Shown here piece by piece: positions 20,307 through 28,752 of a stretch of 64,000 nucleotides of DNA; position 1 is the first letter of the stretch, and each line of letters begins with the position of its first letter. A program made the translations under genes and the position numbers. The notes under the pieces were generated by a model that saw only the letters and a program-made list of their open reading frames with translations, had not been told where the DNA came from and searched no databases. The stretch is taken from the NCBI RefSeq assembly GCF_016583985.1, contig NZ_NRSD01000002.1, forward strand, positions 1 through 64,000, written 5' to 3'. The DNA is from Thiocapsa imhoffii (GTDB taxonomy: Bacteria > Pseudomonadota > Gammaproteobacteria > Chromatiales > Chromatiaceae).

Positions 20307-20447
20307 GAGGGATTTCAGCGCATTGGTCGAGGGAAGGGACGGTGCGGTGTCGCACGCGTGTCGCTGCCATGGGTCGCACGCGACGCATGGGTATGGCGTC
20401 CATCGGCAGCCGGAATTGTAGGCTTGAACCGCCAGCGGTGGTAGCGC

Positions 20448-21281
20448 TTAGGAGCGGTCGCGCTCCGGGGACAGCAGGCCTGGGTGGTCGCGGTCGAGTG
20501 CGTTCATCAAGACGCTGAGGTCGTCACAGTCGTAGTCGGGCTGTGGTAATGCCGTGGGCCAGGGGCGGCCTGGTGGGTATTGACCGCTGCGCACCAGCGC
20601 CGTCCACATGCCGAGACGCTCCGCGCCGGCAATGTCGGTGTCGGGCCGGTCGCCGACCATGAGGCAGGCCCCCGCTGGGCAGTCGAGGAGCGCGAGCGCC
20701 ATCTCATAGAGAAGTGGCTCGGGTTTACCGACAAAGGTGGGGGTGACCCCGGTCGCGGCCGCAAACGGCGCGACGAGGGCACCACCCCCGGGCAAGGTTA
20801 CATGGCGTCCGTTGCGCACGCCATCGACGGACGGGTCGGGATTGGTCGCGACCAAGCGGGCTCCGCGGCTGAGAATGAGATTGATCCCAATGGTCAATTG
20901 CTCGAAGTCGAGGCCCGGCCCTTCCCCGATCACAACCACGTCCGCCCGTTCGCTATCCGGTTGCCCCACCCTGCGCAGTGCCGCGTCGAGGCTCCCGGCG
21001 CCAACACAGAAGTAGCGGAAGTTTTCCCGCCATTGCGCGAGCCAGCGCGCGGTTGCCAGTGCCGAGGTGATGATACGCTCGGGGTGCGGGCGCGGCAGTC
21101 CCATCGCGCCTAGCGCGTCGGCGATCTGCTCGGGAGTCCGTATGGGATTGTTGGTCACGAAGACATGCGGGGTCTCGGCGAGGCGAGTGAGCAAACGACG
21201 GGCACCCGGCAGGGGACGGTCTCCATGATAGAGGAGACCGTCCATGTCGAGCAGGAGGGCGCGCGGTTGCTCCGAGTGCAT
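20448..21281 (-). CDS. HAD-superfamily IIA hydrolase (NagD-like phosphatase)
   Basis: A 277-residue HAD phosphatase. Motif I is LLLDMDGLLYHG (Asp12 and Asp14), motif II lies in VFVTNNPIRTPEQ, the Lys motif in FVGKPEPLLYEMAL, and motif IV in MVGDRPDTDIAGA. The arrangement is that of subfamily IIA (NagD, phosphoglycolate phosphatase). It removes phosphate from small sugar phosphates; the exact substrate is unknown. Its ATG directly follows the stop of the DUF3501 gene, so it is the last gene of that operon. Confidence 0.85.
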   Translation of the reverse strand: MHSEQPRALLLDMDGLLYHGDRPLPGARRLLTRLAETPHVFVTNNPIRTPEQIADALGAMGLPRPHPERIITSALATARWLAQWRENFRYFCVGAGSLDAALRRVGQPDSERADVVVIGEGPGLDFEQLTIGINLILSRGARLVATNPDPSVDGVRNGRHVTLPGGGALVAPFAAATGVTPTFVGKPEPLLYEMALALLDCPAGACLMVGDRPDTDIAGAERLGMWTALVRSGQYPPGRPWPTALPQPDYDCDDLSVLMNALDRDHPGLLSPERDRS

Positions 21282-21863
21282 TCAGTCGGCGAGATCCTGG
21301 GTGAGTGAGGCACAGACCGCGGGGGTGGCCACGCTCTGGTAGCGGTATTCTGGATGCGCGATCCCGAGCGTGAGTGACGCGCCCTGCTTCATCGCGACCG
21401 CCATGTCCTGCGCGAGATCGAAACGCAGGAAATGGACGGCGGCGGTTTTGGTGTCATCCGTGCGTTCCAGGTCTTCGTCGGCGACGGCATAGACCCGTTC
21501 GAAGTCCTCGATCTGCATCCAGACCGAGTCTTCGATCCCACGCAGGCGGGCCAAGGCGTCACGCCGCTCGGCGATGTTCTCAAACTCGATCATGAAGGTC
21601 GCCTTCCAGTTGCGCCCGTCGGGGATCAATGGATTGTAGGCATCGAGTTCGGCTTGAATCTCGGCGGTCTCGAAGAGGCGCTCGGCGCGCAGCATCTCCT
21701 GGACTTGATACTGCATGGTCAGGCGATCCTCGAAATAGAGGGTCGTGTGCGAGCCGATGGCAACCCGTCGGTGTTGCTTGTGCGCCATCACCTTGGCTCT
21801 GAACTCACGTCGGATCCCTGCGTAGTCCTCGAGACTGTAGAGGTCAGTGCGGGTCAACGGCAT
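21282..21863 (-). CDS. DUF3501 family protein
   Basis: A 193-residue soluble protein beginning MPLTRTDLYSLEDYAGIRR, the usual opening of DUF3501, with IGSHTTLYFEDRLTMQYQVQ in the middle. DUF3501 genes are regularly linked to an HdrB/GlpC-like Fe-S protein and a rubrerythrin, which points to redox or oxidative-stress work. Here the Fe-S partner overlaps upstream by 10 bases, but no rubrerythrin gene is present. No biochemical role is established that I can cite. Confidence 0.8.
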   Translation of the reverse strand: MPLTRTDLYSLEDYAGIRREFRAKVMAHKQHRRVAIGSHTTLYFEDRLTMQYQVQEMLRAERLFETAEIQAELDAYNPLIPDGRNWKATFMIEFENIAERRDALARLRGIEDSVWMQIEDFERVYAVADEDLERTDDTKTAAVHFLRFDLAQDMAVAMKQGASLTLGIAHPEYRYQSVATPAVCASLTQDLAD

Positions 21864-23227
21864 GGTGAGGCTCCTTGCGGGTGTGTGTCGATCCCGTAGG
21901 CCATGCGGAGCAGGCTCAGCGGGTGTTTCTGCTGCCCGTCCCGGCCGAGCGCATGCGCGATGTGCGCACCCGCCATCGGGCAATCGCTGCCGAAATGATC
22001 CGGTGCGGCCTGTTCGACACGTTTGGCCACGGGGCGGGCGATTTTCATCGCGGCGTCATGGAACTCCTGCTTCACGGCGTAGGTGCCGTCATGGCCTGAG
22101 CAGCGCTCGATGATCTCCACGGTCGTGTTGGGTACCAAGGCCAGCACCTCGCGCGTCTTTTGACCGATATTCTGAACGCGTTGATGACAGGATGCTTGAT
22201 AGACCACGGTGCCGAGCGATTGTTTGAAGTCGGTCGCGAGGAGACCCTGGCGGTGGCGCAGCAACAAATATTCAAACGGATCAAAAATCCGTGCTTTGAC
22301 TGCGTGGACCTCGTCATCCTCGGGGAACATCAAGGGCAGCACTTGCTTGAACATCAGCACGCACGACGGGACCACGGCGACGATGTCCCAGCCCGCGTCG
22401 ACCAGCCCTTTCAGGATCGGGATGTTCGCGTCCCTGGCCGCCTTAACGGCAGCGAGATCACCCAACTCCATCCGCGGCATCCCGCAACATTGCTCGCTCG
22501 CGGGCAAGGTCACCACCAGAGCGGAATGCTCGAAGACCGCGATCAGATCGGCGTTCAACTCTGGTTCATTGTAGTTGCCATAGCAGGTGGTGAAGAGTGC
22601 GACCCGGCCGGTCGTGGGCCCCGCCGCTTGTCCGGCTGCCGCGTGGCGGATCCGCCCCCGCTCACGCGTGCGAAATGGCCTGCTCGAGTAGGCTGGCAGC
22701 GTCGCATCCGGGTGGATGCCGAGGAGGTTTGCGATGACTTTGCGCCCCAAGGCGTTGGTGCGCGTCGCATTGACCACCGCGTTCACCACCGGGATGCCGG
22801 CCAGTGTGCCGACCGCATCGGTACGGCTCAGCACGCGATCACGTAGCCTGGTCTGGCCTTGCCGGAACTTCACCGCCTTTGCACGCAGCATCAAATGAGG
22901 GAAGTCGAGATTCCACTCATGCGGGGGCACGTAGGGGCATTTCGTCATGTAGCAGAGGTCGCACAAATAGCACTGATCGACCACCTTTCCGTAGTCGGCT
23001 TTCGCAACCCCGTCGACTTCCAAGGTCTCAGCGGCGTCAACGAGATCGAACAGGGTTGGAAAGGCCTGGCACAGATTCACACAGCGCCGGCAACCGTGGC
23101 AGATCTCGAAGACGCGCTCCAGTTCCGCGGCGAGTGCATGCGGGTCGTGGAAGGCGGCGGTCTGCCAAGCCAATGGGTGCCGGGTCGGTGCCTCCAGGCT
23201 GCCCTCGCAGATCGGTGTCACGGCCAT
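21854..23227 (-). CDS. HdrB/GlpC-like Fe-S oxidoreductase
   Basis: A 457-residue protein with two ferredoxin-type [4Fe-4S] motifs near the N-terminus: CHGCRRCVNLC followed by QAFP, and CYLCDLCYMTKCPYVPP. Two CCG-type cysteine blocks follow in the C-terminal half (EQCCGMPRMELG and ERCSGHDGTY). This is the architecture of heterodisulfide-reductase-related and GlpC-like subunits, which carry electrons to or from disulfides or quinones. It is the first gene of an operon with DUF3501 and the HAD phosphatase. No membrane segment is evident. Confidence 0.85.
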   Translation of the reverse strand: MAVTPICEGSLEAPTRHPLAWQTAAFHDPHALAAELERVFEICHGCRRCVNLCQAFPTLFDLVDAAETLEVDGVAKADYGKVVDQCYLCDLCYMTKCPYVPPHEWNLDFPHLMLRAKAVKFRQGQTRLRDRVLSRTDAVGTLAGIPVVNAVVNATRTNALGRKVIANLLGIHPDATLPAYSSRPFRTRERGRIRHAAAGQAAGPTTGRVALFTTCYGNYNEPELNADLIAVFEHSALVVTLPASEQCCGMPRMELGDLAAVKAARDANIPILKGLVDAGWDIVAVVPSCVLMFKQVLPLMFPEDDEVHAVKARIFDPFEYLLLRHRQGLLATDFKQSLGTVVYQASCHQRVQNIGQKTREVLALVPNTTVEIIERCSGHDGTYAVKQEFHDAAMKIARPVAKRVEQAAPDHFGSDCPMAGAHIAHALGRDGQQKHPLSLLRMAYGIDTHPQGASPCR

Positions 23228-23418
23228 CGCGCTTCCTCGTCGTCACCTCGTTCTCAAATCGATGCCTGGGGCTCTCCGGCGTCGCGTCTTCTGCTGGCCG
23301 CAATCGCTTCAGCCTGTTGTAGCGCGTCGCGTGAAACAGCCGCAGGTCGACCTCGTCACGACCCCGCACGTGGGCGGTGGTGTGACGGCGGTTGTCCGAT
23401 GCGCGGAGCAGGCTTCAT

Positions 23419-23967
23419 TCAGAGCAATTTTTCGATGGCCCGCACAATCTTGCGGTCGTCTGGCTTGGTGAAGCTGACATAATGGTCGACCAAACGACCC
23501 TCGCGGTCGATGAGATACTTGTAGAAATTCCACTTCGGGTAGGGCGCCCCGGCGTCGGCGAGGCGTTGAAAGAGCGGCGAGGCCGCGCCGCGTTTGACAT
23601 GGACCTTTTCGAACATGGGGAACTCGACGGAATAGGTGAGACGGCAGAATTGCTCGATCTCTTCCTCGTTGCCCGGCTCCTGATTGGCGAAGTCGTTCGA
23701 TGGAAACCCCAGAACCACGAGCCCTTGATCCTGATAGCGACGATAGAGTGCCTCGAGTCCCTCGTATTGCGAGGTGAAACCGCAGCGACTGGCTGTGTTC
23801 ACGATTAGGATCACTTGGCCCTGGTAGGACTCGCAGAGGTTCACGACCTCATCACTGGCGAGTCGGCGGGTCTCGATGTCAAGCAGGTGCGAGCAGGTTT
23901 CCGGGGCGGCTTGAGGTGTGGTGGTCATCACAAACAGTCCTATGAGGAAAAGGAAGACTTGGATCAT
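23419..23967 (-). CDS. Glutathione peroxidase family protein, exported, copy 1
   Basis: A 182-residue glutathione peroxidase fold with a signal peptide (IQVFLFLIGLFVMTTTPQA). The active site NTASRCGFTSQYEGLE has a peroxidatic Cys62 rather than selenocysteine. GFPSNDFANQEPG contains the family Gln block and WNFYKYLID the Trp. It reduces peroxides with thioredoxin or glutathione, here presumably in the periplasm. A close paralogue lies at 45732-46274. ATG 23967 is chosen because it starts the signal peptide. Confidence 0.9.
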   Translation of the reverse strand: MIQVFLFLIGLFVMTTTPQAAPETCSHLLDIETRRLASDEVVNLCESYQGQVILIVNTASRCGFTSQYEGLEALYRRYQDQGLVVLGFPSNDFANQEPGNEEEIEQFCRLTYSVEFPMFEKVHVKRGAASPLFQRLADAGAPYPKWNFYKYLIDREGRLVDHYVSFTKPDDRKIVRAIEKLL

Positions 23968-24053
23968 GTCGATTGCGTTACAGTTGAGGTGATGGAGAAT
24001 TCGGTGAAAACAATCGTGCGGCGCGCTGGAAGCGCAAGCCCCGGCGGTCATCG

Positions 24054-24248
24054 ATGTCCGTCACTGACCGTTCCCTGCATGACTGCGTCACAGGGGGGCG
24101 GATTGCACCGGCGCCATCAGAATTGATGTGCACGACATGGTGGCGGGAATTGGAAAACCGACGCCCCACACCAACGATGTTCTCTGCTATCGCGAACGCG
24201 CTCGGAGCGACCTGGCAACAGCTGACGGTTGCGCGCGGGGATCCATGA
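24054..24248 (+). pseudogene. Possible XRE-type helix-turn-helix remnant
   Basis: A 64-codon frame whose second half (WRELENRRPTPTMFSAIANA, then LGATWQQL) looks like the last two helices of an XRE/Cro repressor, as in the usual E-x-G-x-R-x-P-x(3)-x-I-A-x-A-L-G pattern. The DNA-recognition helices before it are not visible in any frame. It ends 16 bases before the reductase gene. It may be a truncated regulator or a chance match. Confidence 0.3.
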
Positions 24249-24263
24249 TCAAGAAGGGCAGGA

Positions 24264-25013
24264 GTGGCTATGAATGATTGGGTGAAGGCGACGGTGGTTG
24301 GCAAGCATGCCTGGACCGAGGGTCTCTACAGTATGCAGTTCGACGGACCTGTCGCCGACTTCAAGGCCGGGCAATACATCAAGGTTGCGCTCGACATCGA
24401 GGGTGATCGGGTTGGGCGACCCTATTCGTTGGTGAATGCGCCCCAGGAGCGCCCGATCGAAATCTACTTCAACGAAGTGCCAGAGGGGCCCCTGACGCCG
24501 CGCCTCTCGGATCTGAATCTGGGCGACACCGTCTGGCTTTCCGCCAAGCCCGGGGGAATTTTCACGCTGGAGACAGTGGCGCCGGCACCGACCCTGTGGC
24601 TGCTTGCGACTGGGACCGCCCTCGGGGTCTATCTGTCCATCCTGCGATCGCCAGACCCATGGGAACGGTTCGAGCGTGTCGTCTTGGTCCATGGGGTGCG
24701 TCACGGCGCGGACCTGGCCTATGACGAAACCATCGCGGCGATCGGAGCGCGCTATGGCGATCGTTTTGCGTTCGTCCCGGCGGTGACCCGCGAGGAACGG
24801 CCGGGGGCACTGCCGGGCCGGATTAGTGACCTCTTGACGGACGGGCGACTGGAAGCACGCCTTGGTCAGCGGATCACTGCGGAGACGAGCCACGTGATGT
24901 TGTGTGGCAATTCGGCAATGATCAAGGATGTGAAGGTGATCCTTGAGAATCGGGGGCTGGTGCGCCATCGACGCCATGTCCCGGGTCAGTACACGACCGA
25001 GCAATATCATTGA
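24264..25013 (+). CDS. fpr: Ferredoxin--NADP+ reductase
   Basis: A 249-residue FAD enzyme of the Fpr family. FAD binding is seen in FKAGQYIKVAL and GRPYSLVNAP. The nucleotide-binding core begins LWLLATGTALGVYLSILR, and the C-terminal MLCGNSAMIKDVK precedes a tail typical of the bacterial short class. The enzyme moves electrons between NADPH and ferredoxin or flavodoxin in the cytoplasm, supplying reductant or countering oxidative stress. The start (24264 or 24270) has GCAGGAG nearby. Confidence 0.9.
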   Translation: MAMNDWVKATVVGKHAWTEGLYSMQFDGPVADFKAGQYIKVALDIEGDRVGRPYSLVNAPQERPIEIYFNEVPEGPLTPRLSDLNLGDTVWLSAKPGGIFTLETVAPAPTLWLLATGTALGVYLSILRSPDPWERFERVVLVHGVRHGADLAYDETIAAIGARYGDRFAFVPAVTREERPGALPGRISDLLTDGRLEARLGQRITAETSHVMLCGNSAMIKDVKVILENRGLVRHRRHVPGQYTTEQYH

Positions 25014-25246
25014 CGAGGATCAGGATACTGGCGGTCGGGTGATGCGCGCGGCGGTGCGAGCAAAGGCGGCTTGACGCTCGGCGCGGCCGGCCACGGCGGC
25101 ACTCCGTTCGCGCTGGCCCAGGTTCAGGCTGGCGTTAGGCGTCGGCAGGTTTGGTGCGAACAGGATCCCTATCGAGGGATGCGCCTCATGCCGTGCGCTC
25201 AATCCGCCGATCACATCGATCCTGTTGCAACGGTCTCGAGGACATC

Positions 25247-26830
25247 ATGTCTGAGCACACCGACCCGCCACGCGCCATCAGTTTCACCCGCTTCGAGATC
25301 CTGGTCCAAACCGCCGCCGCCGTCGCGAGCCGTTCATCGCGAAACGATAAGATCACCTTGATCGCAGCCCTCTTGGGGCGTTTGACCAGCGACGAGGCCG
25401 CGTCAGCCGCGAGCTTCATGTCGGGCGAGATCCGACAGGGTGCGCTTGGTGTCGGGCGGGCCTTGCTCAACGGCCTCAACGGCGTGACGCCGAGTCCGCA
25501 AGCCCGTTTGACGATTGGTGAGGTTGACGGCTTCTTCGAGCGGTTGCGGGCGCTAGGCGGGGCTGGTTCCCAGCAGCAGCGACGTCTGCTCCTGGAACAA
25601 CTGTTCGGGCAAGCCACGCGCGATGAGCAGCGTTTCCTCGCGCGTCTCCTCGTCGGTGAATTACGCCAAGGCGCGGTCATCGGGGTGGTGATGGAGGCCG
25701 TGGCCCAGGCCGCCGCCCTGAGCCCGACACTGGTACGGCGCGCCTTGATGCTGTGTGGCGAGACGGAGCGCGTGACCCGGGTGGCCTTCGAGCGCGGGGA
25801 GCCAGGATTGCGTGCGATCGGACTCGAGCTCTTTCGTCCGATTCGCCCCATGTTGGCGCACCCCGCCGACAGTCTCGATCATGCACTGTCCGCATTCGCG
25901 CATCCGCACCTCGAGGTCAAGCTCGATGGCGCGCGCGTGCAGGTCCACAAACTGGGGCGCGATGTGCGGGTCTTCAGCCGTCAAGGCCATGACGTCACCG
26001 CAGCGGTGCCGGAGGTTCCGGAATTGGTTGCGGGTCTGGGCGTCCATGACCTGGTGCTGGACGGCGAGGTTCTGGCGATGCGCGCCGACGGGCGCCCCTA
26101 TCCGTTTCAAACGAGCATGCGGCGGTTCGGCCGTCGTGTCGACGTCGAAAGCCTGCGTGCCGAACTCTCGATGACGCCCTTCTTTTTCGACTGTATGCAA
26201 TGCGATGGCGAGCTCCTGATCGATGCCCCGGCAAGCGAGCGGTTCGCGCGGCTCGAGGAGGTGGTCCCGGAGCGTTTTCAGGTGCCGCGAATCGTCCCCG
26301 CGGATGCCGAACAGGCGCATGACTTCCTCGCGCGCACGCTCGCGGCCGGTCACGAGGGCGTGATGGTGAAGGATCCGTCGGCGCCCTACGAAGCGGGTGT
26401 GAGATGTCGCCACTGGCTGAAGATCAAGCAGTCGGAGACCCTGGATCTCGTGGTACTGGCGGCTGAGTGGGGCAGCGGCCGGCGCAGCGGCTGGTTGAGC
26501 AATCTGCATCTCGGCGCGCGCGACCCCAGTGGCGGTTTCGTGATGTTGGGCAAGACCTTCAAGGGTCTGACCGACGAGATGCTGGTTTGGCAGACCGCGC
26601 GGCTATCCGCTCTGCGCGTGAGCGAAGCGGGCGGGCTTGTCACGGTGCGCCCCGAACTGGTGGTCGAGGTGGCCTTCAACGAGATCCAGCGCAGTCCGCA
26701 ATATCCCGCGGGGTTGGCCCTGCGCTTCGCTCGTGTCAAACAACACCGGCCGGATAAACGGGCAGAGGAGGCGGACGAGATCGCGCGGGTCTGGATGCTG
26801 TTCGAGCGGCAGCTCGCCTACTTGCCATGA
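25247..26830 (+). CDS. ATP-dependent DNA ligase, archaeal/LigB type
   Basis: A 527-residue ATP-dependent ligase with the archaeal/actinobacterial architecture. An N-terminal helical DNA-binding domain (about 10-200; GEIRQGALGVG and GELRQGAVIGV) is followed by the adenylation domain with the nucleotidyl lysine in EVKLDGARVQVHK (Lys225), then motifs LDGEVLA, FFFDCMQ, EGVMVKDPSAPYEAG and RHWLKIKQ, and an OB domain. It seals nicks using ATP. NAD-dependent LigA is the replicative ligase of bacteria, so this is an accessory, probably repair, enzyme likely gained by transfer. The ATG at 25247 fits the family's start. Confidence 0.9.
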   Translation: MSEHTDPPRAISFTRFEILVQTAAAVASRSSRNDKITLIAALLGRLTSDEAASAASFMSGEIRQGALGVGRALLNGLNGVTPSPQARLTIGEVDGFFERLRALGGAGSQQQRRLLLEQLFGQATRDEQRFLARLLVGELRQGAVIGVVMEAVAQAAALSPTLVRRALMLCGETERVTRVAFERGEPGLRAIGLELFRPIRPMLAHPADSLDHALSAFAHPHLEVKLDGARVQVHKLGRDVRVFSRQGHDVTAAVPEVPELVAGLGVHDLVLDGEVLAMRADGRPYPFQTSMRRFGRRVDVESLRAELSMTPFFFDCMQCDGELLIDAPASERFARLEEVVPERFQVPRIVPADAEQAHDFLARTLAAGHEGVMVKDPSAPYEAGVRCRHWLKIKQSETLDLVVLAAEWGSGRRSGWLSNLHLGARDPSGGFVMLGKTFKGLTDEMLVWQTARLSALRVSEAGGLVTVRPELVVEVAFNEIQRSPQYPAGLALRFARVKQHRPDKRAEEADEIARVWMLFERQLAYLP

Positions 26831-26966
26831 GTGAGCGCCACGCAGGTGTGCATCGATTCGTGCTCGCGGGCTCTCAACCCGTCAAGCGCTTGCGTCCTGC
26901 GCGCACCCCCACCCGCCGGCCTCTCCTCAACATCAGGGTGAGGGACCGGCAGGGATCACCGATCCG

Positions 26967-28517
26967 ATGGTCATGAGCTGTCGTCACCTCGTTTTGGTGC
27001 TCGGCGATCAACTCGATCGCCAGTCGTCGGCCTTTCAGGATTTTGATCCGGCTCTCGATTGGGTCTGGATGTGCGAAGCACTCGAAGAGTCGATGTTGGT
27101 TCCGGTGCATCGGGCACGCATCCTCTTGTTCCTCGCGGCAATGCGGCAATTTCGGGCCGCACTGGAGGACGCGGGATGGCGTGTCCATTACCGGTCGCTG
27201 GAGGTCCAGGGTGATCCGTCGCTCGGTGCTGGTCTGGAGGCGGCGATCGCGTTATTCCGGCCGCGGCGACTGATCCTGACCGAGCCGGGCGAGCATCGGG
27301 TCAGCGCCGCTCTGCAGGCCGTCGCCGCGGCGGCCAATATCCCGCTCGAGTGCCGCCCCGATCACCACTTTCTCTGCTCGCGTGAGTCCTTCAGCGACTG
27401 GGCAAGCGGGCGCAAGGTCCTGCGTCTGGAACATTTCTATCGTCATCAGCGTCAGCATCATGCCATTCTCATGACCGCGGGCCCGACTGGAATGGAGCCG
27501 GTCGGCGGGCGCTGGAATCTTGATGCGGAGAACCGCAAGGCGTTCGGTCGCAAGGGCCCCGGCCTGGTGCCACGCCCACTCGGTTTCACGCCGGACCAGG
27601 GGACGCGTGACCTGATGCGGCATATCGAGCGGATCTTTCCGACCGCGCCGGGCCGCCTGGCACACTTCGATTGGCCCCTGAATGCCGATCAGGCCAATGC
27701 CGCGCTTGATGACTTCATCCGCCACCGCCTCGCGGCCTTTGGTCCCTGGCAAGACGCCATGTGGAGCCATGAGCCCTATCTTTACCATGCACGCCTCTCG
27801 GCGGCCTTGAATCTGAAATTACTCGATCCCCGCCAAGTCATCGCGGCGGCGGTCACCGCCTTCGAGACCCAGCAGGCCCCGCTCGCCTCGGTCGAAGGCC
27901 TGGTGCGGCAGATCCTGGGCTGGCGTGAGTATGTGCGCGGCGTCTATTGGCTCGAAGGTCCCGCCTATCTGGAGTCGAACGCCCTCGACGCTCACCAACC
28001 GCTGCCGGACTTTTACTGGACTGGCCAAACCGACTACGCTTGTCTGGGTGCATCGATCGGTCAGGTGCTGGAGCTGGGGTATGGTCATCATATTCAACGA
28101 TTGATGGTGACGGGGCTGTTCGCCCTGCTGCTCGGAGTGGCGCCGCGCGCGCTGCAGGCTTGGTATTTAGCGATGTTCGTTGACGCGGTGGAATGGGTCG
28201 AGGCACCGAACGTGATTGGCATGAGTCAGTACGCCGATCACGGGCGTCTGGCCTCGAAGCCCTATGTGGCGACCGGTCAATACATCGCGCGGATGAGCAA
28301 CTATTGTCATCAGTGTCGCTATGATCCTAAAGCATCGCTCGGCGACCGGGCTTGCCCCTTCACGACGCTCTATTGGGATTTTCTCGCGCGCCATGCTGGG
28401 CGCTTCGCCTCGCACCCGCGCACGGCGTTACAGTGGCGCAATCTGGCGCGTCTGGACGCGGAGCGACTGACCGCCATCCGCCGGGGTGCCGACGCGCTGC
28501 GTCGGTCACTCGCCTGA
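26967..28517 (+). CDS. FeS-type bacterial photolyase/cryptochrome (PhrB/CryB class)
   Basis: A 516-residue photolyase-related protein starting LVLVLGDQLDRQSSAF, the DUF523-like opening of the FeS-BCP class. Cysteines at 359, 447, 450 and 463 have spacing 88-3-13, identical to the iron-sulfur ligands of Agrobacterium PhrB. The FAD region includes QILGWREYVRGVYWLEGP and IGMSQYADHG. Enzymes of this class repair (6-4) photoproducts with blue light or sense light. ATG 26967 or 26973 can start it; AGGGA lies upstream. An FAD oxidoreductase follows. Confidence 0.92.
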   Translation: MVMSCRHLVLVLGDQLDRQSSAFQDFDPALDWVWMCEALEESMLVPVHRARILLFLAAMRQFRAALEDAGWRVHYRSLEVQGDPSLGAGLEAAIALFRPRRLILTEPGEHRVSAALQAVAAAANIPLECRPDHHFLCSRESFSDWASGRKVLRLEHFYRHQRQHHAILMTAGPTGMEPVGGRWNLDAENRKAFGRKGPGLVPRPLGFTPDQGTRDLMRHIERIFPTAPGRLAHFDWPLNADQANAALDDFIRHRLAAFGPWQDAMWSHEPYLYHARLSAALNLKLLDPRQVIAAAVTAFETQQAPLASVEGLVRQILGWREYVRGVYWLEGPAYLESNALDAHQPLPDFYWTGQTDYACLGASIGQVLELGYGHHIQRLMVTGLFALLLGVAPRALQAWYLAMFVDAVEWVEAPNVIGMSQYADHGRLASKPYVATGQYIARMSNYCHQCRYDPKASLGDRACPFTTLYWDFLARHAGRFASHPRTALQWRNLARLDAERLTAIRRGADALRRSLA

Positions 28518-28752
28518 TGCACTCGCCTGATGCACCCGCTGGCGGCGAGCCGTGACCGGCCCGGCAGGCGGACGCTGCCATGGTGCTGTTTCTGCGCGGA
28601 GGGTCCGTGATGACGGTGTGGCGTGCCGCGACGACCCGGCAGGACCTCGGTAGGGCGTGTCAAGGTGGTCAAGGCGAGAGTGGTTGGGAGTGTGATGGCA
28701 TTCAGCGCGCCACGCAGTGGCCTGGGGTGCGTCCCCTAGAGGAGGGATCGGC

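Noticed and set aside
23419-23967. A selenocysteine glutathione peroxidase
   Set aside because: The active-site codon encodes cysteine in both copies, so no recoding is needed.
26880-26966. A dispersed intergenic repeat before the photolyase gene
   Set aside because: It has the flavour of common CT-rich intergenic repeats, but I found no second copy in the window and cannot support the call.
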